64,000 nt of DNA, taken from positions 35,948,201 to 36,012,200 of the forward strand of contig CM034548.1 in NCBI GenBank assembly GCA_020055645.1, written 5' to 3'. This document shows positions 35,113-53,800 of the stretch, piece after piece; position 1 is the stretch's first letter, and each line of letters begins with the position of its first letter. The position numbers and the translations under genes are program-made. The notes beneath the pieces are model-generated. The model worked only from the letters and a program-made list of their open reading frames with translations. It did no database searches and was not told where the DNA came from. This DNA is from Tomocerus qinae. Lineage: Eukaryota; Arthropoda; Collembola; Entomobryomorpha; Tomoceridae.

Positions 35113-38100
35113 GTAAGTACTGATTATTTTGCAGTTTTTTTGCTGTCACCTTTCCGCCACCTGCTCTTTGAATTTGTGGTCTACCAGCTTGTCCAAACCG
35201 GTTATTTCTTTTGTTCGTTGTAATTTTTTAGCAGGAATCTCAGAGGAGGCGGTGGAACGGAGTCATCCATTGCATTGTGTATATTATTACCTGTCCGTAC
35301 CTCCTGCTTGCCCTGCCTCTTTTTCTCTGTCTCCTGTCTAAATAAGCGGTAATAATCTAATAGCGGTTGCCTGCTATTATTTCGCAGTGTTTTGTACTCA
35401 GTCTCAGCATTGCAGATTGTGGTGCATTTCGTTGCTCGTCAGTCCCTTATCCCATTTACTTCAGTACTCTATCATTGTTCAACTTCAACCGACTTATATT
35501 ACCGTTTGTTTGCCGGTTTTTATTTCCTTCAAGACTATTTATACCTGGTCTTACTCACCACTTGCGTTATACATTCAACATTTACTGTGGTGGTTGGTAC
35601 CAACTGTCAACTCTATATTCTTTTTCACTATTTATACGTATACAGTCATATTTACATACATTACATTACAAATACTTTATAATTACGATAATATTTCTTG
35701 TTTTCATCCTTGTAATTTGTGAGTGTAATAATAATTGTTTTTAACTTTTTTTTATTGCAGCCTTACATCTGATCGTTATTCGCTATTTTGCTAATACGTG
35801 TCAACACTGTCAACTGTTGAAAATTTCAACTATTAACGTCAACAAAAGGTTAGAATGTTTTACTTTTCTATTTTTCCAGCAGATCTCTGTCTTTATCTGT
35901 AGCATTGGAAGTTCTAGCACAGGAGCAGAAGTTAATTGCTTTGCATATATCATGAGCATGAGACATTCAAATTGAATATAAAATTGACGAACATCTCTGG
36001 CATGGGTTAATTTGTCTGTGGTCTGCACTCATACTTAGGAGCTTTGTTTACATTTTTCGGTTTTCATTGGGGTACCTAAGCAAGTAAGCAATGAGTATAA
36101 TTAATATGCCCCGGGCACACTATTTCAATTTAGGTATACATTAGCAGAACTAATTTAATCATCTGTTGCTGTACTTTAATTGCATTCCTTATTACAAAGT
36201 GAATAGATTTTTTAGTTGCTTGGTATATCCATCGTTTCGTTCGTTCGTGTGGGTTCTAATTGTGCAATTGTGTCAAATGTAAGACCATGTATTCCAATTG
36301 AGAACAGCAGCAGAATTAAGCCATCCTTTGTTGACTATGGAGTAATGTAAAGACAGTATTTAGTAGCATGGTACTGATAACTGTAATATTGCAAATGATT
36401 GAATCATGGAAAATTGCAGGTTCATTTGTCGCTAAGAATGAATGCAAGAGAGACAGAGAGAGACTGCAATTAGACAATCTTAACTAATTATTAGTTCAGT
36501 TTACTCTGACTTAGGTTATCGTAACTCATACCAGAAACCGAAACTCTGTCTTCGTTTCTTACTATTTAATTAAATACAATTAGCAGATTATACTCACTTT
36601 GTCATGTTGTAACTATCTCTGCCTTCGGTTATGTCAACCGTATTTTTGACATTCATTCTATAGATGATTGATTGACACCGGGACTTCCTTTCCTGCTTAT
36701 TCTTAAACCTAAACTTACTTTTAGTGAAGTTTTATGATGTAACGGTGCTCAGTACTTACAAAACTAGTCTTTTCTTAGAATAAAAAGGATTTTCAAAATA
36801 TATGACCCTGTAACAATTAACAATTATAATCAAAGGCTACGGCTCATTCTCAGAAGTTGTAATTACTTGTAATGCTGTGGGGTTTCATTTCTATTTCCCA
36901 TTTAAGCTTTTTGGTATATACCGCATGAGTTGAATGCAAATGTCAGCATTGCTTGTCTTTAATGAGAAATGATTAGGACTTAGGATATTGAGTCTTCATT
37001 AGGAGTTTTGTATACGTTATTATACCATTCAGTAATAGGTGGTTAGTCTGTTGGTTAAAATCTTACTTACTGGATGGCACAATTAATTTTTGAAACATTA
37101 ATGATCATTTAGCTTACTTTCAATGTTAATACTGTACACATTGCACATCAAATGCAATATTTATTCCAGACACCTTTCAATATGTGTATTCATTGCGAAA
37201 TCAACTCTCTAGTTTCTAAAGTAGGAAGCTTTACTTACTTTATTCTAAACACTAACAGCATATCTAATTTTCATTTCAAACACAATATGTAATGTACGAC
37301 CAGTAACCAGTACCTTTCTGTGTACATTATTTAATTGGTTACGCTCCTTGGAACTCAAGCATTTGTTTCATCGTTGTAACAAGTCATCAAAATATAGATG
37401 CATATAGTTATTTTTAAGATTACCATATTAAGATAAGTAATGTACATATTACAGATATATTTATTATTAAGTACTGAGTACTGAGATAAGCATGTCAATA
37501 ATATGGTTTTGCATGTAATATAACATGATTTATGGATTTTCTGGACACCATATTTTCAAGGTGTGTTATAATAATTATTTCGATAGGATTGAGGATTAGT
37601 AGTGGAGTCTGTCTATGTGATATCATTAATTCATAAGTGTGGCTTTGTAGTCATGCTATTTCTCCTTGACCTCATGTATCAATTCAAACTAAACTGCTTA
37701 GTACTGGCAAGTCTGTGTTGAATTGATTGCAAAATTCTGAATCCATTACATATTATGGTATAGTTTTATAATTCATATGGATAGCCTGTCCTTTATTTAT
37801 ATCTTTGTCCTCAGAGCTTTAGGGGATTTAAACTGTGACCGTAATGATAAAATGACATTCACAGTTCACATTTTCATCTTGTTACATCGCCGTTCTGCCG
37901 TGGTACAATCCAGTAAGTACAGAATTTCTTCATAATTTCATAGCTAAATTACACTGTACGCTTTCTTTGCCATTATGAATTTTGTAGAAAATTATTTGTG
38001 TTGTTAATTTTCAACAATTTAGTACGGGTTGTTTTTAATTTTATGCTTAATTTTCTATGCAATAATTCCTTTGAAATAGTATTATTTGAGTGTATTCCGC

Positions 38101-39700
38101 TGGGTAATTTCTTAGTGAGGGTGATATTTTTATGGCCGTTTTAAGAACATAGACGTGCTTTATATTCTTCACCGGACATTGCAGGATTCTGAGTTTCTAT
38201 TACCGTTGAAAAATTTGGGCATAGATTTTAAGCTAAAGTTGTCTGTTGCATGTTATTCCCATTCCCTATTTCAGTTATAATTAGATTTATGAAGGGGGAT
38301 CTCACCGAAACAAATGTGAAGAGGTTAATTGTGTGATGGTAGCTAGAAGGAAGCTATAATAAATATCAATAAACTGTCTTTAGAAAACTTGGGGTGAGTC
38401 AGAGAAAGAGGAGAGTATCTTATTTCCCTCGTGTATGCTCACAGTCGTCTAAAAGTCATTTTCTCAAAAATGCATTGAGCATAATATTATGTTTTATGTA
38501 AGTGAAGTCACCATAATGAATTACTATGTTGTACAATACTCTATACTTACGTAAAATGGTTTAGTACAGAGATAATGCATGCTATGGGCTTCGACTTCAA
38601 CGATGATTAGGAAAGTGGGTTTGACACTGTCGTATGGTTGAGTTGATGCAGAGTGGATGAATGAGCATATGGGACCGGTGATATGGTAATTACAGATGCA
38701 GAAAGCAAACACCCGTGAATTCCTAATGTTGTGTGGATGTCATGAATATTCAAAATTCAAAAATTTGTTAACGAGTAGTAATGTGGGTGGACCTTGAAAA
38801 TATATTTCCATTTTTTGTCTATATAGAGATAATATTATTTGAAATTTAATGCAAAACGTGGGTGATTGTTTTGGGTTGACAGAAAGGCTCAATTTTAATA
38901 TTTCTGTACGTTTTCTCGTTATATGATCATGCAAGAAATATAATATGGGATACAATGTCATGCTATAAACCCGCACAGTCTGTTCTGTTACTGTATACGA
39001 GCCTTGTTCTCTCTCTCACATCTATTGCAGTATGATTACTACTATACAGCTCTTCAAGAATTGAGTTGGCTTGGATCTTGGAATGATTATGTCCGTTGTA
39101 GATGCAGACGGGGGGAGGGGACTATAGAACTAGACTCACGGATTATGTGAGTTGGAATTAATTAAGCGTAGCAACAAATCGACTCTAATTAAATGAGGAT
39201 AATCCTTGTCAGAAGCTTTACACAATCTTATTCCATTTTCGTGCTATTAACACTGTTTGATGTAAATATTTACACTAAATAAAACATTCATCCCTTTACA
39301 ATGAAAAATAGAAGTTCCTTCAATTTGCGTCTCACAAAATAATTTAATAAAGTCGCTTACATCTCATGGAAAATGGTATGGTGCTTAACTGCTTAAACCT
39401 ATAACCATCATGAATGTGTTCTGTCGCATCTGGAGTAAAACCTTTGGCTAACATATTCAGTTGATGTGGGATAAATGTAAAATGAGGATTTAATGTATTG
39501 ATTGATGGGTGTGATAGCGATGGTGGTAATGACGCTATTTGTAGTAGTGTGTGACTATTGGAATTAGAAGGGAGAGAGTAGTAGTCAATTGACACTGGTT
39601 TAAAAACTATATAGACTTGTGATCATGTCTAGGATTTTTGTGTGTGGCATGGCATGAGTATTCATTTAATGAGCATGAGACGACGATGGCTTTAATAGGG
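35113..39700 (+). other. Presumed long first intron of DHP/CRMP gene
   Basis: Several 60-125-residue open frames here (35129-35744 on the plus strand, 39344-39595 on the minus strand) are rich in Tyr, Leu, Ser and His with no known motif, as expected from random AT-rich sequence. I see no coding exon. Enhancers would be expected in such an intron but cannot be recognised. Confidence 0.45.
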
Positions 39701-39710
39701 AAATACATTT

Positions 39711-39954
39711 TTGCCTATTCTGGCACAGCACTCACTGTCGGTCGGTCGGCACCGGTTTATGTTTGTGGACTGTAGTATAGCAGGATATCATCATAGTTTG
39801 TTCTCGTGTATATACATAAAGTGCAGGCAGAAGAGAGTAGAACCAAGTGGATTGAGCGAGTGTGAAGTTACATGTGGGGAGATTCGTCGGTTTGCTAGGG
39901 TAGCACATAGGAGATCAGGCAGGAGAATTCTCCCCGTGTCTATTTTTGGGTTCG
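39711..39954 (+). promoter_or_regulatory. Possible alternative first exon of DHP/CRMP gene
   Basis: This GC-richer segment ends in a good 5' splice site (TTCG followed by GTGAGT). It would join to the acceptor at 40265 (CACAG), leaving a 68-nt leader before the ATG at 40334. An in-frame TAA at 40322-40324 just before that ATG means neither leader can extend the protein at its N-terminus. A 161-residue frame through the region (39711-40196) has no recognisable motif and is probably not translated. Confidence 0.35.
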
Positions 39955-40333
39955 GTGAGTGGGGAAGTTGTCGTGCGCATTGCGAAATTTGGAGTGCAGG
40001 GTGTAAACAATTGACCTATCTGTCAGTCGGCTCTCAGCTCTCCGAATCCCGGTCTCTGTATTGCCAGGGAATGAGTCATCAGCCCTGTATAAGCAATAAT
40101 AGTGTAGATATCTTGTATCCAGGTACCTATTCCATACGTCTCTACCGATATCTGCATCCGTCAACTTATTCTCCTCTGTCTATGTCTACTTACTAATAAT
40201 AACAAATTTAAATCCCAGATTATGTATTTCTTTCTTTGACTTGAACATTTATTTCTGTTACACAGACTAACTTGGCACTCCCTGACTCCAGGCTATTTTG
40301 TTTCAAATAATTTTGAATTCCTAATTCAAAACC

Positions 40334-44557
<4,224 letters not shown>

Positions 44558-47500
44558 ACGTAACTTTAACGGACAACTACCAAAACTATTGTACTCTACA
44601 GTATGATGTCTCTCGTCTCCAAACACTGCTCTTAAATGTTACATAACATACTGATAATACACTACTCATTGTGCTAATTTATCTTATCACTAATGCTCTT
44701 AAACGGTTTACAAGTTTAACAGATATTAAATGCTAACTATTGATGCAAATTTAATATAAATATTATATGCACCTTGCAATCCTTTTTGAATTTGGTAAGA
44801 TAACTAGGTTACACTTATTAAAATTTCAGTTTCACTAGCTTTTATTGAGTATTTTGTTATACGAACATTTTAGATAAGTTTATTAAGTACTGTTTTAGTG
44901 TACCTTACAATTAATGAATACTTAAATTAGCAGCTTAAATATTACTTAGCTACCTCACCATAAACTGCAGCTTTTAGTTTTACAAAGAACAACACCTATA
45001 TAATCCTGCGTTGTTAAATAAGTACTCTCACTCCCACTGACTTATTACATGACGTGAAAACTAATCATTTAAGTTTAATAGGTTCCATAATTTTAATTTA
45101 AATATTTCTAATCGAGTGTCCGCTTCAATTTGTACCTACTCGAATTAATTTGTGGAAACCCATATTTGGCAGAGGATTTTTATATTATTTTTGTCTCAAC
45201 ACCTTTTGCAACTTGTTTCATTTCTTGTGCCAGTTATTTTATCAGAGGCTTTTCAAATTGTTGAGATTTTATTTAAATTCTGTCATTGTCACATGTCTCT
45301 TAATTATTATGAGGTTAATAGGTTGTAACTGTAACACCATGTTTCTGTTTTAAATGCAATAATTTTAAAGTGCTAAAATAGTAATATTCTAGACGTTGTT
45401 ATATGATTTGTTGATTTCCACAAAATGTCACGGTAATGTAGTGTACCTAATTTGTGTTTTTCGGTCTGGTCGTTGGGTAGGGAATTAATTAATGAATCAT
45501 TATAATTATAGTCACTAGTGAGGGGTGTGGATAAAAGTTTATCACTAGTATAAGCATGTGTATGACAGTTTTTAAAAAAATATCTGAGAACCCCTGTTTG
45601 CATCGTATTGTGAGGCATCTAACCATTCGTCACAAGCAGAACTTCACTTAAATTGCAATTATTTTTAAAATCGTCGTATGCCCAGTTTTTGAGGGGTATT
45701 CTATCACTTAATGTTTGTAAACATTGTATTGTTGTATGAAGTCGTGGCTTCCTGAAACTTCCCCATCTGAAATGAATTATACCAGGTTGTTAATGTCGTT
45801 TTCCATTAAGTAATTTAGTTACCAAACTATAACTATTTGTCATTTGTACTGTGTGCTGTTACAAATTGCTTCACAAATATTTTATTTACCTAGAGATTCA
45901 ATCATATAAGCAATCAATAAGAAAAATACTCTTATCTGCATTTAAAACTAACATAATTGCTCTAATAGACAAACCACAATTTATGTTAGGCCAGTAACTA
46001 GGCAGCTCACGGAACACATACCAAACAGTAAAAGAGGTAAACTTGCATTTGGTACCCCAGGATAATAAATCAATGCTCCATTGTGCAATTGTTACCTCAG
46101 ATGTCTTGTCGAATCTACCTACATCATAAATGTATTAAAAGCAGCTAAGTATAACAGTTTTATTGTGGAAATTTATATTAAGTGTGCACATAAAGTACCT
46201 AGAAAATACAAATGTATTTGTTATTTTACTGTTCTGTCGTTGGTTGAGTTTTTCAATAAAGCTTACTCATGAAACATTTTCCGTTTTATTTCACATCATT
46301 TATTGTTTTGTCACATTTACAAATTATGCCAACTCTTATCGCATCTTCATACACATACTAACGATGAAGTCTTCATGCATTATAGTAATTTGATGGCTAA
46401 ATATACATATGAAATATGGCTATGAAATTTAAGCTTAGTTAAGTAATTATTTAAATTTGTATTCGGTTTTTAATAGACGTTTCCCACAATTCCAGGATAA
46501 CCTAGACAGATATTGGAGTCATTTCAATACTTACTCATGTTAATTTGGTGACCGGTCACCAATAATTGTCGTAAATCTCTATTTAAAACATTGGTAACAT
46601 TTGCATTATATTTATTACGAGGTAGTGTTTGGTTGGGGCTTATTGGGAATTGCCACCATTTTGATTTGAAATGAGACCGGGCGAAAGGGATCCTTGGTTG
46701 TTAAATATGGTTGTTTAGGATGCCAAAGTCCGTAGGAAGTTCAAACATTTTCTTTCACACTTCTCCACTGCACTTTGCTTCGGGTGATTCAGTTGCAAGA
46801 GAAAATCAGTCGAGTCGTGTCCTCCCGCAGATTATTTTCGTTGGTGTGACTGACAGAAAAGTTGATTTTGTTAGAATCGGATTTTGGTTGTCAGTTTTTG
46901 TTATCTGTTGAGCGACAAATGTAATCAAGGACCCGAATTGAATAGTAAAGGAAAAGACTGTTGATTGTCCATCTAGTTTGCAACTTTTTGTAAGTTTTTT
47001 TATAATTTGAGTTGCGTCATAGTTGTAGTACCTAAAAAAGAAGGTAAAATTAAAATTCTCAGTCTCTTCGTTCTCATTGCATGTCATGCTATATGATATT
47101 ACAAATATTGCATTGAATCATTCATCATTTTAAATCCAGTCAGCTGTGAATTAAAACTTTTTGCTCATTATCCTTTGTTGGTCATAAATAGTAGAGGATA
47201 ATCGATTAAGGGTTCTTCTGATGAGTCATTGAGAAAAACACTTTACTAGTATTTGCATAATTCCAATATATAACGCTTAAATCCATTGCCATCCTTTTAT
47301 AAATGATTGAATGACCTTATCATGTGTTCATTTCAATGTCCAAAGAATTTAACATTTAATCTCGCAGTTCATTCAATCAAATGTATGTTTATATTTCAGT
47401 CAGTCTACATTGCTATCTACTTATTGTCAGCTGTCATGTTTAAGTCACAAGTTCCCATAATTGGCATATTTTCAGGTGTCAGGGTTTCATTATTTGTAAT

Positions 47501-47748
47501 GGTAATTTAATTTTTCCAAGTCCTAAGTGTCAAATAAAACTGAAAACTGTCGGAGGTTGATCTTTTACTATAAATATTGACAATTGATTGGCAATGTTTG
47601 AGACGTTTTAAACATTCTATAGATAGATATCATTAATTAGGTGTGCATTCTACTTCTTCGTATTACGGTTTAATGTTTATTCTACATTTACATGTCTTTA
47701 ATAGCCACTGATTGGCTAATAGATAAGATACTTTTAATTTTCTTGCAG
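44558..47748. other. 3' UTR of DHP/CRMP and promoter side of plastin
   Basis: AT-rich without coding exons. Several AATAAA words (for example about 46255) could end the longer CRMP transcript. A less AT-rich block at 46640-46900 is a candidate plastin promoter and leader exon, but no convincing donor joins it to the acceptor at 47747-47748 (CTTGCAG), which precedes a 31-nt leader and the plastin ATG. Confidence 0.45.
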
Positions 47749-47779
47749 AACTCGTGAACGTGTTACTTTACCGTAGATT

Positions 47780-50552
47780 ATGGATCGTAACGGTAAGCCA
47801 AGCCCAAGAAAAGAGCTAGGAGGTGACCAGCTTAAAGAAGTCCACGAAGCTTTTAATAATGTGAGTTTCTATCATTTTATTAGGTAAGCATAATATTTAA
47901 AAGTTTAGGGATAGTAATGATAATGTTTTTATTTTCAGACTGACCAAAAGGGACGAGGGTTTATCGAATATGCTGAACTTAAAGATGCCCTTGAGCTTGT
48001 TGGATTTAAACTTCCACCCTGGAAGATTCGGCGTCTTATGGAGGATGAGTTTGGGGGCGATGCCCGAAATAAATTCACTTTGAGAGAGTTCGAACGTGTA
48101 AGTAGATTAAGCATTTTCATAATTAGAGTGGGACAAGGGAACTGGATGAATCAAGGATACACCGTTTCTATTTCAAACATGGCATCGCATTAATTCAATA
48201 GTCTAGTCTGATTTAACTTGCTTAACAGTTATTCTAATTTCTTTTAATAGCTGTGTGCGAATTTGAAGAGCAAGGAAGTTGCGACGTCCTTTAAGCAAGT
48301 AGTTTCGAAGAAAGAAAATCTTCAAACGATTGGAGGAATGTCTGAGGCCTCCAGTGAAGGAACCACTCATTCTGTGAGAATTGAAGAGCAAATGGCGTTT
48401 TCGCATTGGATTAATGACCATCTAGGGTACGACCCGGATTTGAAACATTTACTTCCTATTGATCCGTCTGGAAAGATGCTGTATGATAAGGTCAAGGACG
48501 GTATTCTACTGTGGTAAGTTTATCAGGCTGGACCCATATTTAGTAAGTATGAAGAAAGGAACGAGTTTTTTTATGATGATGATCCCTTTTGTAGCAAAAT
48601 TATTAACCATTCGTGTCCTGACACAATTGATGAACGAGCTATAAACGTGAAAAATCTCACTCTGTACACAAAGCATGAAAACTTGACACTTGCTTTAAAT
48701 TCTGCTCAAGCCATTGGTTGCAACATAATTAATATCGATGGAAATGATCTGATCATGGGAAAACCGCATCTGGTTCTTGGACTGTTGTGGCAGATTATTC
48801 GAGTAAGCTCTTCATTTATTAATTTTATATTTCTCTTACATTATTGTATTTAAAAAATGCTTGTACATATTTCCAGACCAATAAATATAGTCACTGCTTT
48901 TCCCTTATTTCCAACAAGTAATTTACCGATTGTTTGCTGTTTAGATCGGTCTTTTCAGTCAAATTACTTTGGAACACTGTCCAGGGTTGACTAATCTCTT
49001 AAATGCTGGAGAAAATATTGAGGATCTTATTCGCATGCCCCCAGAAGCCATTCTTCTTCGTTGGGTGAATTATCATTTAGATCGATCAGGGAGCAACCGA
49101 CGCTGTTCTAATTTCAACTCCGATATTCAAGACTCGGAAATCTACAGCCATTTGCTGTATCAGATTGCTCCCAAAGATGCTGGTGTCTCCAAAGAGGCTC
49201 TCATGGTAAGATATTAATCTACCATTGTTCTATTCCGTGTATCAGATTGATTTTTCAGGTTCGCTTTAATAATTTATTTATGGTTTTCTTAAAGGAGGTA
49301 GATTTAATCGCACGTGCAGAATTAATGCTTCAACAAGCCGAAAAATTAGGATGTCGTTCATTTGTAACGTCTCAGGATGTAGTTAAGGGCGTTAACAAGC
49401 TCAACTTGGCATTCGTGGCTAATTTATTCAACAATCATCCTGGTTTAGACAAGCCAGAAGGAGTGGACATCGAACAGTTCTTGGAGAATGTCGAAGAAAC
49501 ACGCGAAGAAAAAAGTAATTGCAATCTACAAAATTATTTAAATTTATTACTAAATTACTATTATTATTAATTTTGTGTAATGCAACTCAAAATTTGATAG
49601 CTTACCGCAATTGGATGAATTCAATGGGAGTTGCCCCACACGTCAACTGGTTATACTCAGATTTAGCCGACGGTCTTGTCATCTTTCAGCTGTATGACGT
49701 CATCAAACCTGGAATTGTCGACTGGAATCGTGTTCACAAGTAAAATTTCCTGTTTTGCATAACTTTAAAACTTTGTTGAAGTCACCTGATCTAAATTGCA
49801 ATTTTATTACTAGGAAGTTTTCCAAACTGCGCAAGTTCATGGAGAAATTGGAGAACAGTAATTACGCTGTTGAGCTGGGAAAACAACTCAAATTTTCTTT
49901 GGTTGGTATTGCCGGTCAAGATTTGTCAGATGGAAATCCCACGCTCACTTTGGGTAACTGCTTATTCGATGATATTTTATAAAAATATGATTACTATTGT
50001 GTATTTACTGGTTTTTATTGTTTCGTAGCTCTTATTTGGCAAATTATGCGGGCTTATACTTTGTCGGTGCTGACAAAGCTGGCCAATTCCGGAAACCCAA
50101 TGATCGAGAAGGAGATTCTTGTGTGGGTTAATAATAAACTTGCATCAGCTGGGAAGACAACCAGTATTAAAAGTTTCCAGGATAATTCTATTTCTGACGG
50201 AAAAGTTGTCATTGATTTAATCGATGCAATAAAGCCAAACACAATTAACTACGAGCTGGTAAAAGATGGTGGGGATGAAGAGGTAAGTCTGAAAGAATTT
50301 CTAAAACATACTATAATTGAAGATTGGATTATCGGATTGTATCTAATTGTTTTGGCTTTGTAGAGCAACATGGCCAACGCCAAGTACGCTATATCTATGG
50401 CTCGGAAAGTCGGTGCTAGAGTATACGCTCTTCCAGAGGATATTACTGAAGTGAAAAGCAAAATGGTGATGACCGTTTTTGCTTGTCTGATGGCTCGAGA
50501 TTACGTTCCTAATATGGATTCAAAACCTCCAGTTGCAGCTGCTAATGCGTAA
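47780..50552 (+). CDS. Fim: Plastin/fimbrin actin-bundling protein
   Basis: Ten exons (47780-47860, 47939-48097, 48251-48513, 48595-48802, 48945-49205, 49295-49514, 49601-49739, 49814-49953, 50029-50282 and 50364-50552) give 637 residues, close to the 627-630 of animal plastins. The N-terminal EF-hand headpiece (about 1-100) is followed by four calponin-homology domains in two actin-binding pairs. Clear matches include the CH1 segments [18 protein letters not shown] and [21 protein letters not shown]-like [32 protein letters not shown]-like [34 protein letters not shown] and the end segment [16 protein letters not shown] then [11 protein letters not shown]. The protein crosslinks parallel F-actin in microvilli, cortex and protrusions. 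Both EF-hand loops look degraded (Asp29-Glu40 has Lys at position 3 and Arg at 5; Gly66-Glu77 lacks Asp at position 1 and Gly at 6). The C-terminal tail is Ala/Pro-rich. AATAAA at about 50849 likely ends the transcript. Confidence 0.95.
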
Positions 50553-50899
50553 GATCTGTCTCGGTCGTCTGGGTAAAACATTCAGTTTCCTTTGAAAGTA
50601 ATATTAATTTAGGATATGTGAATGAATCAAAATTAATTGTAAATGTCTTTCCATTGTTTTAACACTCCATTTCAACACAAGTGCTGTAATCCAGTGTTGA
50701 TTAGCCAAAAATCATAAATAATTAGATAATCATGATACATTTATTTGGTAGTCATCCGAAGTCAGGTATCATAATTAGGTATAATTCAATTTGAATAATC
50801 GATTACTATAATGTGCTAATAATAGTTATGTTTGCTTTACATATCCAATAAATCTCTTATCTTGTAACTTGTGAGGGGTAATCGTGTGAGGTAGGTTAA

Positions 50900-53800
50900 G
50901 CATCATGCAGATCTACACTAAACTCATTCTCGTGTATATAAATTGAGAGTCTCATACATTGTGTGGCATTCCATTCTTGTTTAGATCTGTCTAGGTTAAG
51001 ATTAAGGTTAGAAGAACGAATGCCATCATTTACTTGACGACACTATACCAAAAATTTAATTTACTCAAAACAATGCATAATAACATTTGTTTGAATTCCT
51101 TAAAGAATCTTTGTTTAATAGTAATCTCTCTAGAAAGATCTTTTAGGTGGACGTAGATAAAATGGCAACTAATGGTTGAACTTTCTCGGTGATTGCTAAT
51201 AATTGGTAAATATTTATCTGCGTCTTCGAAAACATGACAAAACTATTTGAGTAGGTAAAAAGTAGGGCGATGACAGATGACCATAATTATTTGACAATTA
51301 TTTTCTATACAATAGTTACTGTATTCAAAAGGGGTATTAACGCAAATACATAAAGACAAGGAAACAGTAATTAAATCTCGGTTTTAGACACGATTTATAT
51401 GCTTGTACAAAGCGTGAGTGAAATATGAAGTCAGCTAACCACGTCTTTTTTGTTTATTTTCGTAAGGGAGAAGTAGTTGATACTGATAAGGCCAACCAAA
51501 TAAAAGCTAGTGACTTGTAGGAGTAGTAGATTAAATAGATCATACTTATATGCTAAGTTTATAGTTTTATTAACTCATCTTTTATAATAATATTTCACAG
51601 TATATTTTTACTAAATAGTTCTTATTGTTAGTAATTGATTGGACTATTAATTACTTGAAAAGGTAACAAAATCTCGTTTCCTGAAAATTATGGATTTAGT
51701 GAGATAATTTTACCAAATGTACAAACTACCATTAAAAAGGTGAGTATTCAGATTTGACAGTTGCGTTGCTGAGAAAAATGTTTGTACAAAAAAAGTGAAT
51801 CATTCTATATAGTATGTGAGCTAGACAATTTATTATCTAAACCTAGCATGACATTTTAGAATTAGGATATCTTTTTAGGGATACTATTATAAAACTAATT
51901 TTAAATATATTTCACTTTCCGTGCATCTATTTGAATGGAGGATACGGTTTGCTTTCATATGGATTTGTCGGCAACTTAGGGTTCTTATTTTCACTAAATG
52001 AAAGTGTTTATGCTGGTAATTCACATTGAGTATACCGACTAAATCAGTTCCTTTTACAACGCACACGAAGGAAATAAATTGATATACTTTGTACGGATGT
52101 TAAAAGGAATGAGGAGATTATGTTAGATCTTTGTAGTATATTAGCATTATATTTTTACGATAGTCATTAACCAGATAGGATATTATTAGCGGTTAAATTT
52201 ATTGTTAGGTAATGAACGCATTTGATAATTAAAAACTGTTGAAAAGCTTTGCTGGCCTGCTTCCAGCAACTAAACTATGAAATAGTGTCTTCCATACTAT
52301 GTGGAAAACTAATCAGTGTAAAAAGTCAGGGTTCATTTCACACAATCATGTTTGGCAGCAGGAAGGATTTGGCAGGTATTATTGTAGTATTAGCAGCATG
52401 TGATGTGAAATGGTGAGAGTGGAGATTACATGAAACGTGGAGGTGAGAATGCTCAGACTTCGTATGTTGGTTGAGTTAATGGAGCTTTAAATGTTGTGTG
52501 AAAATAAATTGATAATCTTTGAATTTTTCCAGCAACTAAATATAACGTAAAGTTTACTAGGATAATAATATTTGTAACTATTTGTATGAAACTGGTTTTG
52601 TCTTGGACCAAACCAGACTTGAAATTAGCTCAAGGCTCAAGCATGTGGCATTTACAGTTATGAAGCTGATTGTAATAAAATTAATAAAAACGAAGTGCAT
52701 TAGTGGTACTATAGAACTTCAAACTTCCTCCATCATAGAGGTACAACGAATTATCTGGATATAAAACTCTGCAGATTCAACAAAATAGGATAGTAAAATA
52801 AATATTAACAGTTACTAGTGTAACAAAACTGAAAATGACACATTTGCTCAAACTTGCCACCAAATAGGAGACAGATGTGCCGTTTAATATAAATTTTTAT
52901 TTATAGACAACTTTGTAATATAAATAGCATTTATTACTCTATAACCTTCTTCGTCAAATTCTAGGTTAAAAATGTAGGTTTGTTAAAAGACAAATGAAAC
53001 AGTGTAAGATATTTAATACATTTCGTGGCCAAATTTTTTAGCAGTTGACACATTTGTAGTATGCATTTATTCACTGCGACTACGCACAATTTTTTTTGAT
53101 TATGACACATAATATTAAAAATCAATATAACTGAAAGCGTAACATTTTTAGGCAGCTAACATTGTTACATATTTGTACAATAAACCATATTATTATTGCA
53201 CGTTTAAAATCTAAGCATGAAAAGTGGATTCTATTGCAGCTCTGTATGCCATGACAGCTTTTTACGAATTGCAGCTTAACCATGGAATGTGTAATTTTAT
53301 GTTCAATTTCGTAACTGACATTTCCAGTAAGTATAGTAGAATTGTATAGGTTTGTTGGCTAAATGATATGACTAATATTATCAATCCATCACAGAAGCAT
53401 TGCTTTGTTATAAATGACAGGAATATTCCATAGTTATGTTATTGATTTTTAAATGTGTGTTATAAAAGTTGAAATACAGTCTTTGTTTTGATACTTTGTA
53501 CATGTATTTGAAAATTTTATTTCTTCAGAAGATTTCTGACAAAAATAATGTTACCATAAAGGATTTAGCTATTTAAGTAATACTAACTATGTACATAATA
53601 TGTTATTATTAAGTAAAGGGTATTTAATATGTCCTAATACATTCTTTTATAACAATATTATGTAATTTACTTATCTGCTCCAATCCAAACTACATTTAAT
53701 GCCGAATAATAAATTAATTGTTGCTATTAATTAAAGTTGTTGAAATCATTTGCATCATGTTTAAGTTATAAACAAATGATTGTATAAGCATTGGTAAATT

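Noticed and set aside
34629-35123. 164-residue plus-strand open frame
   Set aside because: It overlaps the presumed leader exon and its donor. The peptide is Ser/Tyr/Cys-rich without any motif, and the open frame arises from pyrimidine-rich sequence.
35367-35744. Three overlapping plus-strand frames of about 100 residues
   Set aside because: All three phases are open because the region is pyrimidine-rich. The peptides are Tyr/Leu/Phe/Ser-rich without any family resemblance.
39711-40196. 161-residue plus-strand open frame
   Set aside because: No recognisable domain. It crosses a strong donor at 39955 and cannot join the CRMP frame, because a TAA lies four codons before the CRMP start.
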